From NCBI GenBank assembly GCA_930367215.1, contig OV884060.1, forward strand, positions 181,919,253 through 181,983,252: a stretch of 64,000 nucleotides of DNA. Direction: 5' to 3'. This stretch comes from Pollenia angustigena (taxonomy: Eukaryota; Arthropoda; Insecta; Diptera; Polleniidae). Numbering within the stretch: position 1 is the stretch's first letter; every line of letters starts with the position of its first letter. The translations under genes were made by a program, and so were the position numbers. The notes beneath the pieces are model-generated. The model was not told the origin of the DNA. It saw nothing but the letters and a program-made list of their open reading frames with translations, and searched no databases. This document shows positions 43,649-54,524 of this stretch, one piece after another.

Positions 43649-44632
43649 ATGTCCGATAAAAAAATTAATGAAAAAGTTTTAAAAGAGTTGATAAAGAGAA
43701 GAAATGTTTTAAAAAAGAAATTTCGCAGTATAAAAATTGGTGAAGCTGATACTCGTGAACAACTTAAAGATACATTTAAACCCATAACAGAACCCCTGAA
43801 AAATTTCATTAATAGTTCGAAAAATACCAAAGTAAATTTAAAAATTGAAAAGAATAAAATTAAAAATGAATCAAAGCAACAAGAACAATTTAAAACAGAT
43901 TCTTATATTCCAATTATAAAACCAGAAAAAAATATATTATCTACTGCTGCAAGTAACTCTGAAGATTATAATGATGATGATGATGATGATGATGATTTTT
44001 ATTCTCAACCAGAAACAGAAAATCCAAATAATCATATAAATTTTAATGATTTGTTATATTTAGAAAAAAGAAATGAGTTAGACACACTATATGGAGTACA
44101 TAAAGATTCAAATAATGAATGGAAATTTGGTGATAGTAACATTCAATTTAATGAAGATAAGATTCAAGTTGGAAACCAAATATGGGCACTCACTCCAGGT
44201 TTATTTTCATTAATGTTTCAAAAAATACCAAAAAACTATGATAAATCTGAGTTAGATATTTATAAAAAAATATTAAATAATACAAATGCCTATAAAATAG
44301 GTTATAGCTCAGATGGTCATATAAGGGGTACAAGAGCATATAAATACAAGAACATTATCAGAAAATTGATTAAACCTAAAAATCCATCTACCAAAACACC
44401 TCAATCTCCCACTTCATCTGATACAATAAAAACAACAAATGAAAATTATATTGGAAGTGGGTTAATGAATTTAAATCCAAATAAACCCAACTATATATAC
44501 TGGGATGATCCAAATGAGTTGATAGATCGACTTAGACTCCTGCTCGCATCACAAGCTGCAGGCCACAGCAATCATAATAACGAAATTGTTTCTATTATTG
44601 AAGAATTATACGAAGCTAACATTATTGAATAA
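43649..44632 (+). CDS. Polinton protein of unknown function with Asp run (Maverick)
   Basis: 327 residues. The N-terminal 90 residues are highly charged and helical; a nine-residue Asp run encoded by a GAT microsatellite sits near residue 112; a folded region with WALTPGLFSLMFQKIP and NTNAYKIGYSS follows; then a low-complexity Pro/Ser/Thr linker and a C-terminal DDPNELIDRLRLLLASQ segment. I recognise the TPGL...TNAY pattern as recurring in uncharacterised insect Polinton proteins, but no function is known. It starts 97 bp after the ATPase and may be cotranscribed. Confidence 0.75.
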   Translation: MSDKKINEKVLKELIKRRNVLKKKFRSIKIGEADTREQLKDTFKPITEPLKNFINSSKNTKVNLKIEKNKIKNESKQQEQFKTDSYIPIIKPEKNILSTAASNSEDYNDDDDDDDDFYSQPETENPNNHINFNDLLYLEKRNELDTLYGVHKDSNNEWKFGDSNIQFNEDKIQVGNQIWALTPGLFSLMFQKIPKNYDKSELDIYKKILNNTNAYKIGYSSDGHIRGTRAYKYKNIIRKLIKPKNPSTKTPQSPTSSDTIKTTNENYIGSGLMNLNPNKPNYIYWDDPNELIDRLRLLLASQAAGHSNHNNEIVSIIEELYEANIIE

Positions 44633-44653
44633 CTATAAAATTAACATTAAGTA

Positions 44654-45022
44654 ATGTCTGTCGACAAATTTGGTCACTATATTAACGATACAAGTGGCAT
44701 AATTTCTATGAAAAATGCACCTAAATTGCTTGGGTTCTTTATGGATACAGATAACAACATTGATGTTCAAAACAAAAGAATCAAACATATGTCGAATGCT
44801 TTGGAAGAAAACGATGGTGTCAATAAAATGTTTTTGCAATCTCAAATTGAAAAAACACAGAAGGAGGTAATGGATCAATTAAACAAGAATATTAATGAAG
44901 TTTATCAAATAATAGAGAAAATGAAAAAAGATTTTGAAAGAAGACTCAAAATCTTAAATCAGAAACTATATAACAGGCTTGATATTAAAAATAAAGAACA
45001 GGAGATAACAATATTCCCTTAA
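44654..45022 (+). CDS. Coiled-coil small protein (Maverick)
   Basis: 122 residues; residues about 50-110 have heptad-like spacing of hydrophobics among Lys and Glu (QIIEKMKKDFERRLKILNQK), which predicts a coiled coil. No other motif. It lies 21 bp after the preceding gene and 24 bp before the integrase, so it is packed like a member of a single transcription unit. A structural or fibre-like role is possible but unsupported. Confidence 0.6.
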   Translation: MSVDKFGHYINDTSGIISMKNAPKLLGFFMDTDNNIDVQNKRIKHMSNALEENDGVNKMFLQSQIEKTQKEVMDQLNKNINEVYQIIEKMKKDFERRLKILNQKLYNRLDIKNKEQEITIFP

Positions 45023-45046
45023 GTAAAGAGGACTTACTTAATAATT

Positions 45047-45970
45047 ATGTATTCAACAAAAAGAGACTTAGTAAATGAACTTCATAAACCAGCCCGAAAA
45101 AATTTTATACGTCGAAGAGTTGTAATGAAAGGCATAGATGATCTCTGGCAAGCTGATTTAGTTGAAATGGGGAATTATTCTACATATAATAAAAAATATC
45201 GATATTTGTTAACGATCATTGATACTTTTTCCAAGTTTGCATGGGGTGTTGCACTTAAAACAAAAACAGCAACTGAAGTATTTCAAGCAATGAAAAGTGT
45301 TTTAAAATTAGGTCGAGTTCCCAAAAACTTGCAGACTGATGATGGTAAAGAATTTTTCAATAAACAATTTAATATCCTCATGCACAACCATAATATAAAT
45401 CACTACTCAACATTTAGTATAATGAAAGCCTCAATAGTAGAACGATTTAATCGAACTCTAAAAGGAATGATGTGGAAAGAATTTAGTTTTAATGGTTCAT
45501 ATTATTGGCTTGATATTTACAAAGATCTAATTAATAAATATAATAGAAAAGTTCATCGCACCATTAAAATGGCACCAATTGACGTTAATTCTGGAAACGA
45601 AATGAAATTATTGCAAACCGTTTACAATCATTTAAAAATATTTAAAAAATCTAAATTTAATGTTGGAGATTATGTACGCATAAGCAAATATAAACACATT
45701 TTTGAAAAAGGTTACACTCCCAATTGGACTACAGAAATTTTTAAAATTAAAACAGTAAAAAATACGTATCCTGCAACATACATACTAGATGACTATCAAG
45801 GAAATCCAATTGAAGGTGGTTTCTATGATGATGAACTTTCAAAAACTCGATTTCCTGATACATACCTTGTTGAAAAAATTCTTAAAACTAAAGGAGACAT
45901 GGCATATGTAAAATGGTTGGGATTTTCTAATCAACACAATTATTGGATTAATAAGATTGATATATTGTAG
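45047..45970 (+). CDS. Retroviral-type integrase with C-terminal chromodomain (Maverick)
   Basis: 307 residues. Core catalytic residues appear in WQADLVEM (D37), LQTDDGKEF (D98) and SIVERFNRTLKG (E132). The C-terminus (from about residue 268) reads as a chromodomain: TYLVEKILKTKGDMAYVKWLGF with the following NYWI box. Polinton integrases catalyse insertion with 6-bp duplications, which is what the flanks show. Chromodomains may target modified histones. The frame is intact and the length normal. Confidence 0.95.
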   Translation: MYSTKRDLVNELHKPARKNFIRRRVVMKGIDDLWQADLVEMGNYSTYNKKYRYLLTIIDTFSKFAWGVALKTKTATEVFQAMKSVLKLGRVPKNLQTDDGKEFFNKQFNILMHNHNINHYSTFSIMKASIVERFNRTLKGMMWKEFSFNGSYYWLDIYKDLINKYNRKVHRTIKMAPIDVNSGNEMKLLQTVYNHLKIFKKSKFNVGDYVRISKYKHIFEKGYTPNWTTEIFKIKTVKNTYPATYILDDYQGNPIEGGFYDDELSKTRFPDTYLVEKILKTKGDMAYVKWLGFSNQHNYWINKIDIL

Positions 45971-46123
45971 TTTGTAAGAGTAGATATAATTATAATAATA
46001 GAATGTAAGAGTTAATGTATTGTTATTATTAAATAAGAAAAGAACAAAAAAATATATGTAAATAAATTATTTTTAAATAAATAATATTATGTTTTTTACT
46101 TTATTTGCAATTCAACAGTCGAA

Positions 46124-46810
46124 ATGTCAATAACTCTCACTTTAAGCTCTAATTCAACTGAGTTGACGGCTAACTATTTTCCTCCAATTGAGTTGGACGG
46201 AAAATATGAGTGTGCACTTACAGATTTTCATTCATACAATAGTATTCCAAATGTAGATGTTTATAATAATATGTTTCATATTGGCGAACAAGTAATTGAA
46301 ATTCCCATTGGATCTTATGAGCTAAACGATATAGTTGATTATATTAAAGAACAATATCAACGATATAGTCCTCAAAATAAAATTAACATTGAAGCTAATA
46401 ATAATACGATGCAAGTTAAAATAAAAAACTCTAATGATCCAATATACTTTAATAAGAAAAATACAATTGGGAAGCTTTTGGGATTTAAAGAAAATATTCT
46501 ATTACCTAATAAAGAGCATTACTCAGATCTTCCAGTTAATATTTTTAAAGTAAATCTTTTACGAATTGAGAGTAATATAGCTGTCAACACATACATGAAT
46601 AACTCCCAAGCACATACTTTACATGAGTTTGCCATTAACGTCCCACCTGGCTATAAAATAGATGAGATTCCTAGGAATCTAATTTATTTACCAATCAACT
46701 GTCGAGAGATAAGCTCCATTACTCTGCGAGTGGTTGATCAAGACGGTGGTTTACTTAATTTCCGAGGAGAGGAAATTACAATTCGATTACATTTAAGACC
46801 AACAAAGTAA
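46124..46810 (+). CDS. Minor (penton-like) capsid protein (Maverick)
   Basis: 228 residues. Beginning SITLTLSSNSTELTANYFPP, and with the SYELNDIVDYIKEQY helix, the IGKLLGF motif and a C-terminal beta-rich REISSITLRVVDQDG stretch, it matches the Polinton minor capsid protein, a predicted single jelly roll forming pentons. The stop TAA overlaps the start of the next small gene (TAATG). It lies upstream of the major capsid gene, as in other Polintons. Confidence 0.85.
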   Translation: MSITLTLSSNSTELTANYFPPIELDGKYECALTDFHSYNSIPNVDVYNNMFHIGEQVIEIPIGSYELNDIVDYIKEQYQRYSPQNKINIEANNNTMQVKIKNSNDPIYFNKKNTIGKLLGFKENILLPNKEHYSDLPVNIFKVNLLRIESNIAVNTYMNNSQAHTLHEFAINVPPGYKIDEIPRNLIYLPINCREISSITLRVVDQDGGLLNFRGEEITIRLHLRPTK

Positions 46811-46977
46811 TGATAATTTACAAGAAGAATATATCTAAAAACAAAGTATTAAACTCTTCTTCTAACAAAATATTGAAAAATAAATTAAATTCAAAGAATT
46901 CATTAAAAAATATAAATTTAACGCACTCAAATAAAGAATTTCTAAAATCATTAAATTTAAAATTGAAGAAACCATGA
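46810..46977 (+). CDS. 55-residue basic protein between the two capsid genes (Maverick)
   Basis: The ATG at 46810-46812 shares its A with the minor capsid stop (TAATG), and the stop TGA (46975-46977) overlaps the major capsid ATG (ATGA). The product is very rich in Lys, Asn and Ser with a single Glu, so strongly basic. The double overlap argues for a real gene translated by re-initiation or termination-coupling. By position and charge it could be a DNA-condensing core protein like adenovirus protein X/mu; that is inference. Confidence 0.6.
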   Translation: MIIYKKNISKNKVLNSSSNKILKNKLNSKNSLKNINLTHSNKEFLKSLNLKLKKP

Positions 46978-48164
46978 GTTCAATAATAGATGTTCTGGAT
47001 AAACCTTTGTCCGATGAAAATATAATTAAAAAGGCCTACCATACGTATACCCCATATTTACAATCTTACAATAATAACGATGAAATTCGTATAACAATAC
47101 AAAATCAAGACTTGTATGTTTTGCCATCGGAAAGTTTTATATATGTAGAAGGATTTGTTAAAGATGATAGCAATTCAAAATTAGTATCTTCTGCAGCCAA
47201 CATTAAATTAAAAAATAATTTTGTAGCACATCTATTTGATGAAATCCGTTACGAAGTAAATGGTGTTGAAATTGATCAAACAAGACATTTAGGAACATCA
47301 AGTACTATTAAAAATTTGGTTTCATTATCACCAATAGATAGTAATGGAATGCAAAATGCTGGATGGAATAAAATTGATGACATTGATCTCGTAAATGGAT
47401 ATTTTAATTTTTATGTACCACTGAAATTGTTTTTGGGATTCACTGAAGACTATAACAAAATATTATTGAATGCAAAACATGAATTGATTCTATTACGTAA
47501 TAAAAATGATGAGAATCTTGTTTATTCAACTGTTTCTACCGAAAAGGCTAAATTAACAATTTCAAGTATATCGTGGAGAATTCCCCATGTACAACTATCA
47601 GATTTTTGTAAATTAAATATGATAAAAATAATAAACAGTGGTACTTCAATACCAATTGCATTTAGAAGTTGGGATTGTCATATAAATCCACAACTAAATA
47701 TGTCTTCTAATCATGTGTGGAATGTTAAGCTGGCAGCGAATAGAGAACGCCCTCGTTTTGTTTTGATTGCATTCCAACATGAAAAGAAATTTATACACTG
47801 CGATCTGACTAATTTAAAAGTACATTTAAATTCAGAGTCTTATCCATATGATGACCTTAACATAAAGTTTCAGAATGAACGTTATGCAATTCTATATGAT
47901 ATGTATCTAAGGTTTCAAGAAAACTACTATATGCGAGACTCCCAGCCGCTTCTCACATCTCAAGAGTTTAAAAATTATTCTCCAATAATAGTAGTAGATG
48001 TTAGTTATCAAAATGAATCTATTGTCAGCGGACCAATTGATATAAAAATTGAATTTGAAACAGCTACTAATGTTCCAGCAAACACATCAGCTTATTGTAT
48101 TCTCATTCACGATCGTATTATTGAATATATACCATTAAAGGGACAAGTTCGAAAAATTTTATAA
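46974..48164 (+). CDS. Major capsid protein, double jelly roll (Maverick)
   Basis: 396 residues. The N-terminal SSIIDVLDKPLSDENI segment, the HLFDEIRYEVNGVEIDQTRH block and the IPHVQLSDFCKLNM block are typical of Polinton major capsid proteins, whose two jelly rolls assemble as pseudo-hexameric capsomers. The frame is intact and length is near the usual value. It shares an ATGA overlap with the upstream basic gene and is followed 12 bp later by the 156-residue gene. Confidence 0.9.
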   Translation: MSSIIDVLDKPLSDENIIKKAYHTYTPYLQSYNNNDEIRITIQNQDLYVLPSESFIYVEGFVKDDSNSKLVSSAANIKLKNNFVAHLFDEIRYEVNGVEIDQTRHLGTSSTIKNLVSLSPIDSNGMQNAGWNKIDDIDLVNGYFNFYVPLKLFLGFTEDYNKILLNAKHELILLRNKNDENLVYSTVSTEKAKLTISSISWRIPHVQLSDFCKLNMIKIINSGTSIPIAFRSWDCHINPQLNMSSNHVWNVKLAANRERPRFVLIAFQHEKKFIHCDLTNLKVHLNSESYPYDDLNIKFQNERYAILYDMYLRFQENYYMRDSQPLLTSQEFKNYSPIIVVDVSYQNESIVSGPIDIKIEFETATNVPANTSAYCILIHDRIIEYIPLKGQVRKIL

Positions 48165-48176
48165 ATCCTAAAGAAG

Positions 48177-48647
48177 ATGTCTTGTAAACATGTTTTCATT
48201 GATTTACAAGGTTTTAAATTAAAATCAAACAAATTTATCGTTAAAGAAGTTGCAATTGTTTTCAATTCTATGGAATATATCAATTTTATTATAAGACCGC
48301 CTTTTGATTTCAATTGTTTATCACAAAAGGAGCAAAAAGAAGCATATTGGTTAATAAAATATTTTCATCATCTTAAGTGGAATACAGGAGTAGTATCATT
48401 TAAGAGTGTTTGTAATTTTTTAAAAAATAATTTAAAAAATTCTACAATATATGTAAAAGGAACAGAAAAGAGCCAATGGTTGGAAAAAATGCTGCAGAAA
48501 AAAGTTTTAAATATAGAGGATTTTGGATGTATAAATTTAAAGGAACTTAATAAGAAGTATCCAGAAAACACATTTTGCAGTTATCACAACTATGGCGTTT
48601 GCGCTTTAAAAAATGCTATTTTACTTGAAAGAGAAAATCTAATTTGA
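48177..48647 (+). CDS. Polinton protein of unknown function, VFIDLQGFK type (Maverick)
   Basis: 156 residues beginning with KHVFIDLQGFKLKSNKFIVK and later YWLIKYFHHLKW and IYVKGTEKSQWLEKML. This pattern recurs in insect Polinton accessory proteins and looks like an RNase-H/exonuclease-type alpha-beta fold with one acidic residue (the D of IDLQG) conserved. I do not see a complete acidic triad, so enzymatic activity is doubtful. Last gene of the plus-strand block. Confidence 0.6.
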   Translation: MSCKHVFIDLQGFKLKSNKFIVKEVAIVFNSMEYINFIIRPPFDFNCLSQKEQKEAYWLIKYFHHLKWNTGVVSFKSVCNFLKNNLKNSTIYVKGTEKSQWLEKMLQKKVLNIEDFGCINLKELNKKYPENTFCSYHNYGVCALKNAILLERENLI

Positions 48648-48928
48648 AATAAGAACAACAATTTTTTAATTTTTAAGTTTTATATTTTAACTTTTTTCTT
48701 TAAAGATAATTATTATTATTAATTTAAAAACAGTAACATACACGTTATTTTTAAGAAACTAATTAATAAATATATATATTTTAATGGTTATTGTATAAGA
48801 ATAAATGTATTTAGATGTAATCTTATATATGTATATAAAATAATAAAATTTATTTTAGTAAGTATAAAAACAAAGCCTTTTATTTTCATTAACCACTGCT
48901 ATCTCAATAGTAATAAACAAAAGTATTA

Positions 48929-51900
48929 TTATTCAATTTCCATATGAGTTTCAATTCTATCTCTAAAGTGACCCCAAGCTCTAGTATTTATTCTATCTTC
49001 CATAATATTTCTTTTATCATCCGTATGATTAAGTACTACTTTATGCAACTTTTGTGTATACAATTGATGAGCTTTAGTTCTAAATACAATCATTTCATCA
49101 GAAACTATTTTCTGTTCAAATAAACACTCCTTATAATCATTTAATGTTAGTTTTTTAATTACACATTTTTTGACGCCTTTAGACTTTTTAGTGTCCTCCG
49201 AATTAATAGTTGACAAGGAATACATTTTTGATCGTAAACCTACAAATTCAATCATTATTTCTCCCTTATTTTCGTCTTTCATCATTCCCAATACTTTTTT
49301 GTTTAGCTGTGGTAAATTAAAAAGATTGTCTTTGGGATATTCTGACGTATCGAAATTTATACTGACATCGCAACGAATGTCATCATAAAAGTCATTTGTT
49401 ATAATTGAATAAATAAATGAATCGGTATCCATATAATTTAAGGACAAATTTTCTTTAAATTTTGGAATCATATATCTGTAATGGAAGTCATACATTTTCC
49501 ATTTGGATAACTCTAATACCGAAAATCCAATATATATAGGTTTGTTGTAGCATGGCTCCATTTTCTTCAGCTCTACTGCATACAAATCATCACTAAACTT
49601 TATCAAACTTAGAAAATTTGGCTTAGAGATTAATGATCGTAAACCTAAATGGTTCTTATTACTATTTTCCCACTCTGTAGCAATACGTATATCTTTTCTT
49701 TTATCAACACTTTCCATCGTTTTTCCATAAACTGCATTATTAAGCAGTTAAAAAAATCTTTTTCAAAATTATTTTTTGCATTTGTTCTGTGCAGCGTATT
49801 TAAATCAATATATTTTTTTAACCATGGAGACTGTTTGAATTTTAAAATTCTATGAACTTTTTTCAAAACAAGACCATTGGTAATACATTGTTTTAAAACT
49901 CTATAATGTATAGTGTAATTTTCTTTAGGCGTCAAATCTGCAATTAATTTTTTAAATTTAGACTGCCCTGGAGTTTTATTTTGTGGACAAAATGGTAGAT
50001 CATTATGAAGGTCATGAAGAGAGTCAGGATATTCAAGATCAACTTCTAAAATATAACCATATTCTGAGTTATCTGATATATTTTGTACTCTAAAATTTTC
50101 AATATCTTTAGTGTTCATCCAATCAAATTCCCCATAAGGTAGATATTCTGACATTGCCCACCCATATAAATTGTTAGCATCTAAATACATTAAATACTCT
50201 GATGCTTTTTTCTCATCAAAGTTTTCCATATATTTATGGTTTGCCTTAGAATATCTTTTTGAGCATTGCACTAATCCACCTCGTATTCCATTTTGCATAA
50301 AGAGGTATTTTTCACTATCAGTAAATAGCTCTAACGTTACATCAGTTGTCTTAAGCATTGCATCCCAAGAGAGACCAGGTGCAGTGTAGTACTGACAAGG
50401 GTCTAAATTATAAATACTCTTACATATTTGTCTAAAGTTTTCAAAAATGTCAGTTAATAGAAGAACATCCGATCTAAGGTAGAGTTCTGTATAGTCAAGA
50501 AGGTTCTTACACTTGAAATAACTCCATACTTGTTTGGCATGTTCGTAATCGACTACACTGCATTCCTCATTACTTAAAATATTGAAAAAATTATCTCTAC
50601 TTGGAAGCTGATTTTCATTAAACCTTTCCATTGAATCCATGTAAGAGTATGGGAATACACCCTTCCTCCTGATTAGATTAAATTGATTATCATTAGAAAA
50701 CCGTTCTCGAACTGTTCGAAAATCATTAATGTCAAGATTTTTAGCTAAGGAATCTAAGCTAGAAGACATAAATCTTATTGAATCTAAAAACCTAATTTCA
50801 AATCCCCGATTTTTATCTATTTTAATATAAACAGATAATGAAATATAACGCTCTTTATTCAAAGGAATAACTTTTATTGTCGCATTTTTTATTGTTGACA
50901 GCTCTTTAAAGAAAAGATGCATGTCATAAGCAGAAAGATTATGGAAGATCACTGGTATAAAATTGGGATTTTTGTATTTTAAATTACACTCATTATGAGC
51001 AGCTCCTCGAAAATTACCAGTGAGATGACAGTGGTCTCTAACTTTATCATTATAAAGAAGTTTTTTACAAATGTGGCAATATGTTGATTTATTAAAAACC
51101 TCAATATCATTTACTTTCATTAACACTTTCTCTACTTTGGAGAGATACTGATGGTAAATATCTGTTGCATCTTTGACAATTTTGTCAACAAAGACTTTAG
51201 ATGCATTTTTCCCTAAATAGTATCTGTCAGATTTAATCTCCTTAAAACTACATTTAATATAATAATTAAAAGCACATGGAATGTGCTTTTGAATATTTGT
51301 TGTTTTGTAACTCACACTTTCATCTAATTTTTCCAAAATTGACTCAAAATCAGCATAGATCACGAACGGAACATCCACTTGCTTCTGATGGTTTACAAAC
51401 GATATATATGCATCTTCGGGATTAGGCATCTTTGAAATCTTCTTTCCACACACATTTTTATGATTTTTGGAAACTGTCTCATCATGTGTATGGTATAAAC
51501 ACGTATTACAGACATAAATTTTGCTTTTATGTGAGGTAATACTGGATCGAATTAGTCTACAATAAATAAAAGAATTTTTTATTCGATTTAGAAACAAATA
51601 AGTATATACATTCGTATGTATATTTATTAATGTAAAGAAAAACTTACTTGGAAATATCATTTATGAGAACATAGTGAAACTTTTCATCGGAATGCAAAAG
51701 CAGTAAATTTATGTGGATGGTTTTTTCCTCAATCGTTATATAATATGGTCCAACGATTGACTCACCATTATACCCAAATACATTTACACTTATCTCGTTT
51801 TGTTTTTCAAACTTTTTTATTGACTTCAAAGGCATAGGAAACTCCAATCCCTTAAAATTAAGATCACATTCGCCCAGAGCAATTTTATTACTATAGATGT

Positions 51901-52855
51901 TAATGCTATATGAATTGCAGTTTTTTCTTTGTTTATTGCTTAAGTCTTTACGAAGTGCTGCAATTAAGCACCATTTAAAGCAAAAAACATCTTTATTTTC
52001 AATATTTATACATGCACCTTTAATATTGCTAATTCTCTTTGGTAATGGTATAAATTGGGATCCTCTTATAATGCTGACCTTGTTTACATTCACTTCTACA
52101 TAATTTATTTTAGTGAGTGTCCATCCACTGTCCCTTTCCTGAAATTCACTCATTTTTGTGGATATTTCGTCTACATGTTTGTCATATGACTTACTGATAT
52201 CCTCAGCAAGCGTTATTAACATCATTTTAGAAATATGCACAATTGATGCCAATTGAATTTCATCATTCACCAATTTCATATATTCACATAACAACTCCAT
52301 GTTAAATTTAAATGTAGTGTGTTTGATGCCACATCTTTTTAATTCTTCAATTACAACTGCCTTAGCATCTCTAAAGAACTCCTCCGGAAACAAAATTTCG
52401 TCGTTTTCATTCACCAATCTATAGGTTTCAATTCTTCCTTTAAAATTACTTTTCCTGACAGTTAATGTTTTATTAATATTAACTGTTTGGCAATTTTTTA
52501 TATGGCGATTTGTTCTTATATGCGCATTAAATGATGTTACCGGTATTAATTCATTGCACTCATTGCAATGTTTATCATTAGCACTTTGAAGAGGAGGTGA
52601 TTGGATGGTAGCGTGAGTTTCTTTATGTTCAACGAGTTTTCTTGAACTCATGAAAAGTTTCTTGCAAATGGGACAGTGGAGGTTAATGTGCACCTTAAGC
52701 ATTTTTTTGGAAATAGACGTATTGCATATCGAACATACTTCATAGTCGTTAGCATCAAAACTTTTAAAAGTATTTCTATGCAATTCCATATGCACCTTAA
52801 GCATTTTTGGACAGCTGAGCTTCAAAGAGCAAATTGAGCAATATACAGGAGTCAT
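48929..52855 (-). CDS. Protein-primed family B DNA polymerase, spliced and frameshifted (Maverick)
   Basis: Exon 1 (52855-51648) starts with four C2H2-type zinc fingers and a long N-terminal domain. Exon 2 (from 51556) carries the exonuclease motif VIYADFESIL, palm motif A YLDANNLYGWAMSEYLP, a broken NNFEKDFF...YGKTME fingers motif and, in the last part, palm motif C YMDTDSF plus the KxxKGVKKCV thumb region. The frame is intact except for a one-base loss at about 49745-49750, between the DFF and NNA parts of the fingers motif, which moves the C-terminal 262 residues into another frame. Polinton polymerases replicate linear genomes from terminal proteins. With the frameshift this copy should lack palm motif C and be inactive, unless it is a sequencing error beside the T7 run. 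Confidence 0.92.
51557..51647 (-). other. 91-bp intron in the DNA polymerase gene
   Basis: Donor CAA/GTAAGT and acceptor TTTATTTATTGTAG/A on the minus strand. Exon 1 ends two bases into a codon and exon 2 supplies the third, keeping the frame. Joining removes an in-frame TAA immediately after the donor and a non-conserved stretch from the polymerase. Size and consensus are normal for a fly intron. Confidence 0.85.
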
Positions 52856-53121
52856 TTTTAAGTATTTTATTTAGCACTTTCTGTATTAACAAATTTTTTA
52901 AATTTAAATATAAAAATAACTTTTTTCTTTTCTTTTGAACTTTCAAAAAAGGTTTATTTTTTTGATTTTTATTGATTTTCAACTTTATCAAAAATTTTGT
53001 TTTTTACTTAAAACGTTATTTTTTCTTAATGCTGAAAAATATATCGTCACTCTGAGGAATGTTGCGGTATACTGACTAATGACAAAAATAATCTTTTCTT
53101 AATTAAATTGGAAATCTGCTT

Positions 53122-54518
53122 AATGTTCAAATGTAAATAAACCTAGTTTTCAGAAGTATACTCCACTAAGCCTTTTAAGAAGGGCAAGAAAACAAACTGC
53201 AATTAATGTTTTGTTTTATAAACAAATTATACATTCTAACACGCTCAATCATGTTTATGCTTCTTAAATATAACAAAAAGATTTCTTCATCAGATTAATG
53301 TAAACAAACATGCAGACACATCGTCAGCATTTTATAACAAAATACAAATTCTTTTTAAATCTTCTTAGGAGACGTTATATTATGAAAGAAAACAAACTGC
53401 AAATAAGAATAACATAATGTCAGCATAAACGGGAACAAAATATTTCTTAATACAAAGAAGAAAACAAAACTAAATTTAAATTCTTTGACTATTGTGTTAA
53501 TTCTAAAAACAGTTTTAAAAGAATCGCAAACTTGTTTTTTACTTGAGAATTATAAAATTGATGTGAAAAGATATCGGTTATACCATAATTTTGAACTTTT
53601 ATTTTCTATTTTGTCGATTTTGGCTTCGATAGTTTTGATAAAATTAAACTGTTTAGAATCACTGTTGAAATGAAATCTTACAACAAACTGGCTCGGAACT
53701 AGGATTAGTGGTTAAAAAAAAATAAACTTCACCTCACCAAAAAGCTTCAGAACTTGCTTAAAATAAATTTCAAAATTATACAAATGGTTCGGAACTAAGA
53801 TAAATGGTAAAAAAATAATTTCAACATGATAAAATGGTTCGGAAATTAAATAAATGTTTCGGAGCTTGTATAAAATAGAGCTTAAAATAGAGTTGACATT
53901 AAAACTTAAAATAGAGTTTACATCAAAATACCCATTTTTGTTGGTATTTTCTTCACAATATTTTTAAAATCCTAAATAAATATTCAAATCAACGCTTAAA
54001 TCCCCTCAAAATACCCATTTTGTTGGTATTTTCTTCACAAAATTTTTAAAATCCTAAATAAATATTCAAATCAACGCTTAAATCCCCTCAAAATACCCAT
54101 TTTGTTGGTATTTTCTTCACAATATTTTTAAAATCCTAAATAAATATTCAAATCAACGCTTAAATCCCCTCAAAATACACATTTTGTTGGTATTTTCTTC
54201 ACAAAATTTTTAAAATCCTAAATAAATATTCAAATCAACGCTTAAATCCCCTCAAAATACACATTTTGTTGGTATTTTCTTCACAAAATTTTTAAAATCC
54301 TATCGGAAATGAGATAAATGTATGCGCCATCTAAGTCTAAAAAACTGAACTTCACAATCAGCGTCATCTATATATAAGTGGACAAACTGTTATTCATTTT
54401 CACCTCGTCTGCTCGTATACCGGAAATGGTTCTGAACTTGGATAATCTATTACACCACACATTCTTTTTCATACTATCGGAACCGGACACAGTCCAAGAT
54501 CCCCATTACCTATCTACT
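53122..54518 (-). repeat. Right terminal inverted repeat of the Maverick
   Basis: 1,397 bp, inverted relative to 37640-39036 and nearly identical, including the mirrored 82-bp tandem array (53922-54301). It ends CCCCATTACCTATCTACT at 54518. Confidence 0.95.
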
Positions 54519-54524
54519 AAAGTG

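Larger units (their letters stand above)
37640..54518. mobile_element. Maverick/Polinton, 16,879 bp
   Basis: Perfectly bounded by a 6-bp duplication AAAGTG (37634-37639 and 54519-54524), the duplication size known for Polintons. Terminal inverted repeats are 1,397 bp each and start AGTAGATAGGTAATGGGG. Gene order from the left: acidic ORF, BIR protein, Cys-rich ORF (minus), 58-bp repeats, conserved small ORF, protease and PLA2 protein (minus), packaging ATPase, unknown 327-residue ORF, coiled-coil ORF, integrase, minor capsid, basic 55-residue ORF, major capsid, 156-residue ORF, DNA polymerase B (minus). All the classical Polinton hallmark genes are present, and only the polymerase is clearly broken. 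Confidence 0.97.

Noticed and set aside
49750..49756. T7 tract at the polymerase frameshift as a programmed -1 slippery site
   Set aside because: A -1 slip on the U UUU UUU heptamer reads TAA at once; the needed frame requires a change two bases further on, so a lost base fits better.
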